The notes below the pieces were generated by a model. That model made no database searches. It had not been told where the DNA came from and saw only the letters and a program-made list of their open reading frames with translations. From Sphingobacterium thalpophilum (GTDB lineage Bacteria; Bacteroidota; Bacteroidia; Sphingobacteriales; Sphingobacteriaceae), in the NCBI RefSeq assembly GCF_038396785.1, contig NZ_CP151087.1:620001-684000 (forward strand): a stretch of DNA of 64,000 nt. Direction: 5' to 3'. This document shows positions 42,592 through 51,992 of the stretch, piece after piece. A program made the translations under genes and the position numbers. Numbering within the stretch: the stretch's first letter is position 1; each line of letters opens with the position of its first letter.

Positions 42592-43767
42592 ATGATAAAT
42601 TTAAATGTTTTTAGTCAGATTTTATCTCTTATTGACCGTGAATTATTCAGGGATTTGGTTGCAAAGCACAAAAGTGATAAACACCAGAAAGGGATCAACA
42701 GCTGGACGCATCTAGTCAGTATGCTTTTCTGTCATTTTTCCTCGGCAGATTCGGTCCGGGATATTAGTAACGGTCTGCGCAGTACAACTGGTAACCTGAA
42801 CCACTTAGGAGTAATAAGAGCTCCAAGTAAGTCTAATATATCCTATATCAACATACACCGTACGCATGAACTTTTCAAAGATCTTTATTTCTCTGTTTTG
42901 GAAAGGCTTTGGCAAAAGGATACGCATTTTCGCAAAGAGCTTGTTCAGCTAAAGCGTAAAGTATATCTGATGGATGCAAGCATCATCCCCTTATGTCTAT
43001 CTGTATTTGACTGGGCAAAGTTTCGCAGCACCAAAGGTGCCGTAAAGCTGCACACTGTCTTGGATTATGATGGCTGCCTACCTGTTTTTATGCAGATTAC
43101 CGATGGAAAAGTACATGAGAGCCAGCGAGCCGGTAGTTACAGTTTTTCCAAGGGAAGCGTGGTGGTAGTGGACCGTGGCTACGTGGATTACAGCTGGCTT
43201 GGGGATTTGGACAGCAGGGGGTGTTACTTCGTTACCAGGAGTAAAGTTAATATGAAGTACAAGGTTATCAAGTCCTATCAGAGTGAAGCACTCATGGAAA
43301 AGGGGATCCTTAAGGATGAGCTCATTGAGCTATCCGGTGCTGCCTGCAATAAATACAACGGCAAGCCGCTACGCCTAGTTCACTTTTGGGACAGCACCAC
43401 TGGCAATGAGTACCACTTTTTGACCAATAATACGAAGTGGAAGGCTTCTTTGGTGGCAAACATCTACAAACAACGCTGGCATATCGAAGTCTTCTTCAAG
43501 CATCTAAAGCAGCGCTTAAAAGTATCGACATTCATAGGGACTTCTGAAAATGCAGTGATGATCCAGATCTGGACTTCACTCATTGGCATATTACTGTTAA
43601 AATACTTACAAAAAAAGGCCAAATATGACTGGAACCTGTCCAATCTGGTCGCATTCATCAGAATGAATATCTTCGTGAAAATAAACATCTGGCAATGGAT
43701 AGATGATCCCTTTCTCAGGCCGCCTATAAAAGGAAAAAAGGGACAGCTAAAGATCTTCGCAGATTGA
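42592..43767 (+). CDS. IS4-family transposase, copy 3
   Basis: 391 residues with the same DUF4372 and DDE/YREK features as copy 1. It is the most divergent copy, with changes such as RDLVAKHK, LGVIRAP, INIHRTH and FRKELV. Confidence 0.95.
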   Translation: MINLNVFSQILSLIDRELFRDLVAKHKSDKHQKGINSWTHLVSMLFCHFSSADSVRDISNGLRSTTGNLNHLGVIRAPSKSNISYINIHRTHELFKDLYFSVLERLWQKDTHFRKELVQLKRKVYLMDASIIPLCLSVFDWAKFRSTKGAVKLHTVLDYDGCLPVFMQITDGKVHESQRAGSYSFSKGSVVVVDRGYVDYSWLGDLDSRGCYFVTRSKVNMKYKVIKSYQSEALMEKGILKDELIELSGAACNKYNGKPLRLVHFWDSTTGNEYHFLTNNTKWKASLVANIYKQRWHIEVFFKHLKQRLKVSTFIGTSENAVMIQIWTSLIGILLLKYLQKKAKYDWNLSNLVAFIRMNIFVKINIWQWIDDPFLRPPIKGKKGQLKIFAD

Positions 43768-44031
43768 AAAATAGGGGTCAATATCGAAATGATGAAAAAA
43801 GCTATGCCTGTACAACAGAAATCCAATCCTAAAATTTATTTAGGACAGATGTGATAAGGTATTTATTTACTGCTGAAATGTTAGAAATACGTTTATTCTG
43901 CGTTTTAGCATTTTATATTCAAATGAACATTGTATATAGTTGTTGAGAAAACGGAACATCCTATTGATCGAAATACGATATAAAAGCAAACTATCACTCT
44001 TCGAATGCTGTTCTAATAAAAAAATCAAATT

Positions 44032-44184
44032 ATGGGAAATCTATTGTACATCATCGCCGTTATATTGGTCATCATTTGGGCGATAAGTTTTTTTGGAGGT
44101 TATGCTACGGGGAATATCATCCACGTGTTATTGGTCATTGCCATTATTGTCGTTTTATTACGTGTCATTCGTGGTGCTGCTTAA
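44032..44184 (+). CDS. lmo0937-family small membrane protein (50 aa)
   Basis: MGNLLYIIAVILVIIWAISF, then a short loop (FGGYATGN) and a second helix (IIHVLLVIAIIVVLLRVI) ending RGAA. This matches the two-helix lmo0937 family of tiny stress-associated membrane proteins. It has its own terminator. Confidence 0.85.
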   Translation: MGNLLYIIAVILVIIWAISFFGGYATGNIIHVLLVIAIIVVLLRVIRGAA

Positions 44185-44206
44185 ACTGAACTCAAAAGAT
44201 GAAACA

Positions 44207-44243
44207 AAGCCGAACATAAATTACGTTCGGCTTCGTTTGTTTT
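44207..44243 (+). terminator. Terminator after the lmo0937-family gene
   Basis: AAGCCGAAC and GTTCGGCTT pair around ATAAATTAC, followed by CGTTTGTTTT. Confidence 0.85.
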
Positions 44244-44485
44244 GAAGATTTACAAACTCGCTATTGATTCCATGGCAAAAAGAATAGTGTGATATTGTCG
44301 CTAAGTCTATGTTCTTCATTTGTAACTGAGGTAAGAATAATACCTTGACATTTTAATTAAGCTTTTCAAAACATCGAATGAGCGCAAACGTTTCGGTTCC
44401 CAGTTTTGTTCAAATTAAAAAGGAACGCCAGGAAGCATTTTTGCCGATCCCATTTAACGCTTTTTACGATATAAACTGAACCACT
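44244..44485. other. Intergenic region upstream of the ankyrin gene
   Basis: No frame of note. It presumably holds the ankyrin promoter; no clear TAnnTTTG box is seen. Confidence 0.4.
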
Positions 44486-44959
44486 ATGACACAAAACTCA
44501 GAAATCATGATTCATGCTGCCCGACTGGGCAATCTCGAAGTCTTACGTGAATTGATCAATCAGAATACCGATGTAAATACACGGGATGGCAAAGGCTATA
44601 CCCCATTGATCATTGCCTGTTATAACAATAAGTTGGCTGCAGCCCAATTACTATTGGAAGCTGGTGCCGATGTAAATGCACAGGATAACGGTGGAAACAC
44701 AGCCCTGATGGGTGTTGCTTTTAAAGGTTATCATGATATTGCCAAATTATTAATCGGTTATGGCGCAAATTTAAACCTGCAACATGGGAACGGTGGCACC
44801 GCGCTGATGTTTGCAGCCATGTTTGGTAGAAATGAGGTACTTAAGCTTTTACTTGACAATGGTGCAAATACCAGGCTACTCGATACCCGTGGCTTGTCGG
44901 TGTTAGACCTCGCCGCGCAACAGGGAAATGATACCGCCCTCACACTGCTACAGCATTAG
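44486..44959 (+). CDS. Ankyrin-repeat protein
   Basis: 157 residues made of four to five ankyrin repeats: HAARLGNLEVLRELINQNTD, GYTPLIIACYNNKLAAAQLLLEAGADVNAQ (hallmark TPLxxA and GADVN), NTALMGVAFKGYHDIAKLL, TALMFAAMFGRNEVLKLLL and LSVLDLAAQQG. No signal peptide is evident. It faces the catalase gene, and small ankyrin proteins next to catalase genes assist catalase function in some bacteria (AnkB with KatB in Pseudomonas). That role is inferred here. Confidence 0.92.
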   Translation: MTQNSEIMIHAARLGNLEVLRELINQNTDVNTRDGKGYTPLIIACYNNKLAAAQLLLEAGADVNAQDNGGNTALMGVAFKGYHDIAKLLIGYGANLNLQHGNGGTALMFAAMFGRNEVLKLLLDNGANTRLLDTRGLSVLDLAAQQGNDTALTLLQH

Positions 44960-44985
44960 TATTTATTTAAATAGGATGGTCCATA

Positions 44986-45030
44986 AATATGCCCCAAATA
45001 GTATAAAACTTTTTGGGGCATATTTCTACA
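44986..45030. terminator. Bidirectional terminator between ankyrin and catalase genes
   Basis: AAATATGCCCCAAA and TTTGGGGCATATTT form a long stem around TAGTATAAAACTT, with T tracts on both sides. Confidence 0.88.
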
Positions 45031-45048
45031 TTGGATATTATTTAGATA

Positions 45049-47238
45049 CTACGCAGGCACTTTGCGCGATTTTTCCCGCTCCCAAAACCGGTGTTGGGCA
45101 ATTGCTTTAATGAATTTATCCACTAAGGACTTCGGATCCTGATCAACTATGATTCCGTCATCAAGTACAGTCTCCGCTGAAAACTCTTGGTATACCTTGC
45201 TAAAAAAATAGGTCGCTTCCAAAACCGGACTTGCCTCGACATCCGCGGCAATTGCTTTACAGTGTTTAAATGCTTCATTTAGAAAATGGACAGCATCGGC
45301 ATTGGACTGCAGTGTAGCTACGCTATCCTTTCCTCCGGGTATATATATGGCGTCATACAGCACCGATGCTCCCGTTAAAAAGCTTTCTTCAACAGGGATC
45401 TTCTTGTTGTCCGTGCCCGTAACCTCCCCGAGCTTAGGTGCAATAACATGGACAATTCCACCCGCAGCCCGGATCGCATCTGCCACGGCCTGAAATGATT
45501 TCGTATCTACTCCATCGGCAGCAAGCACGGCGATCTTTCGACTCTTGATCGTATCTTTTATCGTATTTTGCATACTTAAAGCCGCCGATTTTTTTAATTG
45601 CTCCTTGACTTGAATAGGCTCATAATCGGAAGGATCGGCATCTGCTGGGATGCTTTTATTAATCGGCTTTTCAACTTCTTTTTGCACCTGTAATCCCAAG
45701 GCAAACGCAACTTCAGCTGCCAGCCCCTGATCGACCAGCGACAGTATACCGATCATGCGCTGCCTTACCGAAACGGCCTTCACTTTACCCAGCTCAAAAC
45801 TGAACGCATCTACAAGATGATTTTTTTCCGGCTCAGACTGACTATTATAAAACAGCCTTGCTTGACTAAAATGGTCGCGGAAACTATCGCTCCTAGCCCG
45901 CACTTTTCTGGCATCAATACGCTCTTGATAGCTTTTAAAACCACCATCTGCCTCGCCTACCTGCGCAGGATCATTATTCCCCAATGAATTTGGTCCATAG
46001 CTCGTCTTACCTCGATCAATCCTTTGCCGCATAAATCCGTCACGCTGATTGTTGTGCGAAGGACAGATGGGCCTATTAATCGGAATTTCATGAAAATTAG
46101 GTCCACCTAAACGAATAAGTTGGGTATCTGTGTAAGAGAACAATCGCCCTTGCAACAACGGATCATTTGTAAAATCAATTCCTGGCACAATATTGCCAAT
46201 ATGAAAGGCAACCTGCTCCGTTTCGGCAAAGAAATTATCGGGATTTCGATTTAAAGTCATTTTTCCAATAGGCTGAACAGGCACCAACTCCTCAGGAACA
46301 ATCTTCGTTGAATCTAGCAGGTCGAAGTCATACTTAAATTCGTCAGATTCGGGAATGACCTGTATGCCGAGTTCCCATTCTGGAAATGCACCGTTTTCAA
46401 TGGCGTCCCAGAGATCCCTTCGATGAAAATCGGGGTCTTTACCGGATATATTTTGAGCTTCATCCCATGCGACTGAATGAACTCCAAGCAGTGGTTTCCA
46501 ATGAAACTTAACAAAGTGCGATTCGCCATTGGAATTGATCAACCGAAAAGTATGAACACCAAATCCCTCCATCATGCGGTAGCTTCGCGGTATTGCTCGA
46601 TCACTCATCAGCCACATGATCATGTGTGTCGACTCAGGCATTAAAGAAATGAAGTCCCAAAATGTATCATGGGCAGAAGCCGCCTGTGGAATTTCATTGT
46701 CGGGTTCGGGCTTGACAGCGTGAACAAGATCGGGGAACTTCATTGCATCCTGAATAAAGAATACAGGCATATTATTACCCACCAGATCGAAATTACCTTC
46801 TTGTGTATAAAATTTGACAGCAAAACCACGAACGTCGCGGGCAAGATCCGTCGACCCCCTCGAACCAGCAACCGTAGAGAAACGCACAAACACTGGGGTT
46901 TCAGTTTCGATATCATTAAGAAAACCCGCTTTTGTCCATTCAGCTAAAGGCTTGTATAGTTTGAATACGCCATGCGCGCCCGAACCTCTTGCGTGTACAA
47001 CACGTTCGGGAATGCGCTCGTGGTCAAAATGTGTGATCTTTTCTCGGAGAATAAAATCTTCCAAAAGCGTAGCGCCCCGATCTCCAGCACGCAGCGAATT
47101 TTGGTCATCATTGATCTTGACTCCCTGATCAGTGGTCATTTGCTGTCCTGTGGCGTCCGCCGTATGTGGTCTTAGGGCGTTGACCTTTTTATTTTCCACT
47201 GGATCAACTTGTTCAGTCTTCAATTCTTTTTTTTTCAT
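45049..47238 (-). CDS. katE: Large-subunit catalase with C-terminal DJ-1/PfpI-like domain
   Basis: 729 residues, the clade II size. The distal heme His is His82 in RVVHARGSGAHGVFKLY; the next blocks are FVRFSTVAGSRGSTDLARDVRGFAVK and VGNNMPVFFIQDAMKFPDL. The proximal Tyr region is GRLFSYTDTQLIRLGGPNF followed by EIPINRP. Residues about 570-729 form the flavodoxin/PfpI-like domain (RKIAVLAADGVDTKSF, AIYIPGGKDSV). It converts hydrogen peroxide to water and oxygen in the cytosol. The N-terminal 40 residues are a basic extension. Confidence 0.96.
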   Translation of the reverse strand: MKKKELKTEQVDPVENKKVNALRPHTADATGQQMTTDQGVKINDDQNSLRAGDRGATLLEDFILREKITHFDHERIPERVVHARGSGAHGVFKLYKPLAEWTKAGFLNDIETETPVFVRFSTVAGSRGSTDLARDVRGFAVKFYTQEGNFDLVGNNMPVFFIQDAMKFPDLVHAVKPEPDNEIPQAASAHDTFWDFISLMPESTHMIMWLMSDRAIPRSYRMMEGFGVHTFRLINSNGESHFVKFHWKPLLGVHSVAWDEAQNISGKDPDFHRRDLWDAIENGAFPEWELGIQVIPESDEFKYDFDLLDSTKIVPEELVPVQPIGKMTLNRNPDNFFAETEQVAFHIGNIVPGIDFTNDPLLQGRLFSYTDTQLIRLGGPNFHEIPINRPICPSHNNQRDGFMRQRIDRGKTSYGPNSLGNNDPAQVGEADGGFKSYQERIDARKVRARSDSFRDHFSQARLFYNSQSEPEKNHLVDAFSFELGKVKAVSVRQRMIGILSLVDQGLAAEVAFALGLQVQKEVEKPINKSIPADADPSDYEPIQVKEQLKKSAALSMQNTIKDTIKSRKIAVLAADGVDTKSFQAVADAIRAAGGIVHVIAPKLGEVTGTDNKKIPVEESFLTGASVLYDAIYIPGGKDSVATLQSNADAVHFLNEAFKHCKAIAADVEASPVLEATYFFSKVYQEFSAETVLDDGIIVDQDPKSLVDKFIKAIAQHRFWEREKSRKVPA

Positions 47239-47520
47239 TATAATCGATTTTTGGGTTTAAACATCGTTTGTCGTATAAACTTTGAAGAAAATTCAGCTAT
47301 AACTTTTGCATATCCATCTGGACGGGCAATATTCACCATTTCATATAGGAACTTTTCCAATCGACTAATCGTTTGTTTTAATTCTAAAAGTGTTCTTAAA
47401 TTTTCTCTCCAAGAAGATCGGATGGCCCATTAATAAGGGAAAGTATAGACTGGATGAACCTTGTTTAAAGTAGGTACGGCGGATAGCAACTCTACCGCTG
47501 TTAAAGGTTGCTGCTACGTT
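47239..47520. other. Intergenic region upstream of katE
   Basis: No gene supported. It should contain the katE promoter on the minus strand. Confidence 0.4.
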
Positions 47521-47560
47521 CAAACAAAAAAAGGAGCTTTAGGGCTCCTTTTTTTGTTTG
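47521..47560. terminator. Strong bidirectional terminator
   Basis: A near-perfect palindrome: CAAACAAAAAAAGGAGC pairs with GCTCCTTTTTTTGTTTG. It ends the phytochrome gene on the minus strand. Confidence 0.9.
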
Positions 47561-47579
47561 AAGAATTTTTATATGTCTA

Positions 47580-49756
47580 TCAGACTTTAAATGTTATACA
47601 AAAAGTTGTACCTATATTAAGCTCGCTATCGACGGTGACTTTTGCCTCGAGACGATCTACGATGCGTTTTACAATAGAGAGCCCAATTCCCGAACCTTCA
47701 AATCCCTGCGAGTTCGGCAAGCGTTTAAAAATATCGAATATATTACTATCATCCTTAATATCCATTCCGATACCATTGTCTTTAATATAGTAGTTAACGA
47801 AATGTCCCTGCTTTTCACTATATACCTCGACTCTCGGGCGATCTTTTTTACTGCTATATTTTATGGCATTGCTGATCAGATTTAAGAACAACTGGTATAA
47901 CAGTGTTCTTTCCCCTAAAATCGGCAAAGTTTCTCCCAAAACAAACTCAAGATGGGCGCTTTCAAACTGCTGCTTACAGCTTTCGAGAATGTTAAGAATT
48001 TTATTCCGTGGATCGATCAGTTCCGTTTTGAAGGCAACATAATTCGATTGCGTTAGCTGATACACCTTGTCCATCATTTCAGTGATCAGCGCGGTAGCAT
48101 CCATAATATTTAGTGCCATTTTGCGTAACATATCCTTCGGAAGATCATCTTTCATCAACATCATCTGGGCAGCAAGCTTTATCGATGAAAGTGGATTTTT
48201 AAGATCATGGGTTAATGTATAGCCAAATGTATCCAAGGCATTGTTGGACCTGACAAGTTCTTTATTGAGCTGAGCAATCTCTCCGCCGCGCTGGGCAATA
48301 GCTTGTTGGGTTATTTGTGCGACTTTCTCCATAAAAGAAAGCTCGGCACGTTTCCACTGGATAGACTTGCCTTTCATCTTTTCACGCCAAGCTTCAAAAG
48401 ATGTCCGTGGAGATGGAAATTCAACTTTCTTTTCAGGATCGTAATGATATATTTTTTCGGGTTTTCCAGCCCATACATCTTCGTAAACATGTTCTCTGCG
48501 GAATAAATAGATGTGCCATTTATTGCTGGGAAGGATATTTATCCGCAAAATGCCAGGCAATATAACCGGTTGCGGGGGGGGGCACTGTCACCATAGACAA
48601 AGTTTGATGTAAAAAATAAATCATTTTGCCCTTCTTCTTCTATAAAGCGATCGATCTCACGCAACTGCAATTCAGTGGGTACATCGCCCCAACTTTTAGA
48701 ACCCCGGTCGTGCTTGATCATTAGTCCATCTGCGCCCGCAATTTCTAGAATTTGTGGTGCAAAGCGTTCAAGCACAATTCCAATATCGCTATTAACTAAT
48801 AACTCAGACTTCAGATCACGTTCCATAACACCCATAATGGTTTGTGCTACCAGGTTTTCTTTTTGATGTTCTGAAAGATAGTAGTTTATAGCGTATTGCG
48901 TTAAAAAAGCGCATAAATGACGTTGGGCGAGATCAACATTCAAAGGCTCGCTATTCTGGCACGCCACCAAGCCCCAAAGTTTTCCTTCGATAACGATAGA
49001 AAAACTGGCACTGGCCCGTGCTCCTGCGTTTTTAAGATATTGTAAATGTACTGGAGATAATGCTCTGAGGCTACAGCGTGTCAAGTCTACCTCAGCAGCC
49101 TCCAAACCCTGTATAGCAATAGTCGGACCATCAACATCAGCTACGTGGCGCGCAAGAAACTTCACATAGAGTTCTCGTGCTTGTGCCGGAATATCAAATT
49201 CCGGATACCGGTACCCCATCAATGGGGTCATTCCATCTGCGATGGACTCTGCAATGACCTGTCCGCTATTGTCCTCCTCGAAACGGTATACCATAACTCG
49301 GTCAAAACCAATAATCTGACGGATCAGTACAGTCAATGATTGCCAAGCATTGCCATGACGTTCTTCAAGGTACTTCGCATAATAAAATAATCGCGTCGCT
49401 TTTAAATGATTTTCATTACAGATTTCTATTTCAAGGTATGTCCGCTCGTCGTACTGGTAAATACTCAGGTAATAGTCTACATTTTTAATGCGGATACGCT
49501 CCACAAAACGTGTAAAGATCTCTCCTCTAATTTGCGTTTCAATCTCTTTAAGATTCAACTCCTTTTCGGACGATAGCAATGGTAATAGCTGAGCAATAGA
49601 GCGTCCGAGGTTTTCCTTCATGGGAATATCAAGAACGATAGTTAAGTTTTCACTTGCGGCAATACATCCGCTCTCATCAAAAATACAAAGGAAACCGAAA
49701 GACTGGATCTTACCGCATAGGTGGATTTTCTCTTCGTGACACTCCAGTTGACGCAT
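47580..49756 (-). pseudogene. Bacteriophytochrome histidine kinase, interrupted at a C9 tract (possible phase-variable gene)
   Basis: The first frame (49756-48539) has the PAS domain with the candidate biliverdin Cys (LECHEEKIHL, Cys5), then GAF with DRVMVYRFEEDNSGQV and YPEFDIPAQAR. The second frame (from 48560 to 47580) continues the PHY domain (GILRINILPS, LFRREHVYEDVWAG, tongue PRTSFEAW), HisKA (THDLKNPLSSIKL) and HATPase (NLISNAIKYSS, DNGIGMD, GSGIGLSIVKRI). The frames meet in a run of nine C (48574-48582). One more C gives a continuous protein of about 725 residues. It is a light-sensing kinase, split here by tract length. Confidence 0.9.
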
Positions 49757-50159
49757 AGTTTGCTAGTTTTTAATCATTTAATTCGCTAATAATAGGAAAT
49801 TCTCGAAAGAGATAATTTGCCATACATTATAAATCTAGCACCCCTCTTCAAACATGTCATATCTTAGGCTAAGATAAAAAAAAATTGCGACGAATAACAG
49901 ATCAAACGTTTGTTTAAAATTTATTCTGAATAGCTGGTCGTTCAAACCACTGGTATTCAAAACCATAAGCAATTGTTCCTTTTAAAAATAAAAAAGCTAG
50001 GTTGGAAAGGACCTAGCTTTTAAAACTTTCTTCACGACTGGACAAGCCGTATTTAAATAAGGAACAATACTTTTAACGAAGTTGTTTGAATAATTTGTTT
50101 TTATCTTTTAATAGCTTTCATTCCTGAAGATCAACTCACTTAAATCTTTCCAAAACGAT
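49757..50159. other. Intergenic region with a terminator
   Basis: No gene supported. AAAAGCTAGGT and ACCTAGCTTTT (49991-50024) form a hairpin with T tract that can end the treZ transcript (minus) or any plus-strand read-through. Confidence 0.5.
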
Positions 50160-51977
50160 CTATTTCGAAGTGTAAGCATACCCTGACCATGGTAATAAGG
50201 AACAGTCCTGCACTGCAACAGCGTCAGTCTCTGCCAAAAGGTCGGCGTCCGGTACACTGGTATCAAATGACAAGGTCCATTGCACAGCTGCTGGTAGATT
50301 GACATGTTGTAAATGAGCTGAAAAGTTCATCAGGATAATCATTTGCCTCTCCTTTTGTTCCACATAGATACTAAGTACCTTCTTATCACAGAGGCACTCA
50401 GTCCTGATATCACTTCGTTGCATATTTTTTAACAACGGATTGCTTTTCCGAAATGCGATCATCGATTTATAATAGGACAACTGTTGCTGATATGGTTGCC
50501 TGTTCAATTCGTCCCAATCCAACACAGCTTGCCTAAATATTGTTTCATCCTGTGGATCGGGAACCTCGTGATCTGTGAGAAAATCTTCAAACTCCCGCTT
50601 GCGGCCCTCCCGCACCAGCTCTACCAGCTCTGGATCACTGTGACTGATAAAATACGGAAAAGGTCGCACTGTCCCCCATTCTTCGCCCATAAATAGTAGC
50701 GGAAGATAGGGCGACATGAATACAGCAAAAGTCATAAGACGTGTTATTTCTCTGGCGTAAAGCGAGGCCGCACGATCACCCAGCATCCTATTGCCGACCT
50801 GATCATGATTCTGACTGAAAACAATGAAGCGATCGCCCGGAATACCCGCCGTATCTGTTCCAAAAAATTTCTCGCGATGGAAAGAATAGTTCCCATCAAA
50901 AACATAGGCCTTCTCGTAGGCTTTTGCCAGATCTTCCACGCCATTAAACTCCCGATAATAGCCCTTTTTTGGTTCGCCTACGGCTACGCGTAAGGCATGG
51001 TGAAACTCATCTAGCCACTGCGCATCCATCGCAAAACCATTTTTTGCCAAGGGGTCTAAAAATCTTCTGTCGTTAAGATCGCACTCAACAAAGAGATATC
51101 GATTTTTCCCTGTTTTAGCGATCACATTATCCGTTTCCGCACGGATTTCCTGAAGGATGTGAATTGGACTGAAATCCTTGATCGCATGTACTGCATCCAT
51201 GCGCAGCGCATCAATGTGAAAGTCTTCAAACCACATCCGTACATTGTTGACTACCAAATCCCGCTGTCCGTGACAGAAACGGTCGTCATAATTGAGTGCA
51301 TCGCCCCAGGGCGTTCGATATTTCTCAGTGAAATAAGGACCATGCTGCGCAAAATAGTTTCCTTCGGGGCCCACATGATTATAGACCACATCGAGAATTA
51401 CAGCTATACCAGCCTCATGACAGGCATTAACTAGCCGTTGCAATTCGGAAGCGCCACCATAAGAATGCTGTACCGCGAATGGAAATACGCCATCATAACC
51501 CCAATTTCTCTCTCCGGGAAATTGAGCGATCGGCATGATTTCGATAGCAGTTATTCCCAAATTTTTCAGATAAGGAATCTTTTTGATAACTCCATCAAAG
51601 TCATGGGACGACGAGAATGTACCGACATGAAGCTCATAGATGATAAAATCTGATTGTTGCGGCGGCTGATAGTCTTGATCGGTCCATGAAAAAGCGAGGT
51701 CTACAGCTTGAGACGGTCCATGAACACCTTCCGGTTGTGAACGAGAAAGCGGATCAGGAAATTCGTTGTCGTCTACCCGTATTCTATACAAATCGCCCGC
51801 ACGGATTAGATCACTTTCGGCATACCAATAACCGTAGGCTTGCTGCTCTAGCGGTATTTCGACACCCATATTATAAAGCATGCAATAGACATTCTTTGCA
51901 TTTGGCGCCCATACGCGAATCTCCCATAGCGCACCATTGTATTGAACTCCTAATTGTCTAATTCCTGTTTTGCTCAT
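50160..51977 (-). CDS. treZ: Malto-oligosyltrehalose trehalohydrolase
   Basis: 605 residues of GH13. An N-terminal beta-domain (ALWEIRVWAPNAKNVY) precedes the barrel with IYELHVGTFSSSHDFDG, VILDVVYNHVGPEGNYF, the nucleophile Asp in IDALRMDAVHAIKD, the acid/base Glu in YLFVECDLND and SQNHDQVGNR. It releases trehalose from maltooligosyltrehalose made by TreY. It is the last gene of the operon, 15 bases after glgX. Confidence 0.95.
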   Translation of the reverse strand: MSKTGIRQLGVQYNGALWEIRVWAPNAKNVYCMLYNMGVEIPLEQQAYGYWYAESDLIRAGDLYRIRVDDNEFPDPLSRSQPEGVHGPSQAVDLAFSWTDQDYQPPQQSDFIIYELHVGTFSSSHDFDGVIKKIPYLKNLGITAIEIMPIAQFPGERNWGYDGVFPFAVQHSYGGASELQRLVNACHEAGIAVILDVVYNHVGPEGNYFAQHGPYFTEKYRTPWGDALNYDDRFCHGQRDLVVNNVRMWFEDFHIDALRMDAVHAIKDFSPIHILQEIRAETDNVIAKTGKNRYLFVECDLNDRRFLDPLAKNGFAMDAQWLDEFHHALRVAVGEPKKGYYREFNGVEDLAKAYEKAYVFDGNYSFHREKFFGTDTAGIPGDRFIVFSQNHDQVGNRMLGDRAASLYAREITRLMTFAVFMSPYLPLLFMGEEWGTVRPFPYFISHSDPELVELVREGRKREFEDFLTDHEVPDPQDETIFRQAVLDWDELNRQPYQQQLSYYKSMIAFRKSNPLLKNMQRSDIRTECLCDKKVLSIYVEQKERQMIILMNFSAHLQHVNLPAAVQWTLSFDTSVPDADLLAETDAVAVQDCSLLPWSGYAYTSK

Positions 51978-51992
51978 AATCCAGTGGTCGCT

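Larger units (their letters stand above)
42505..43853 (+). mobile_element. IS4-family insertion sequence, copy 3 (1349 bp)
   Basis: Ends are CACTTGCGTCCTAAA and TTTAGGACAGATGTG. A 9-bp target duplication ATAAGGTAT flanks it (42496-42504 and 43854-43862), so it is a clean independent insertion. Confidence 0.96.

Noticed and set aside
46814..47128. 104-residue plus-strand frame opposite katE
   Set aside because: It is a shadow of the catalase coding sequence.
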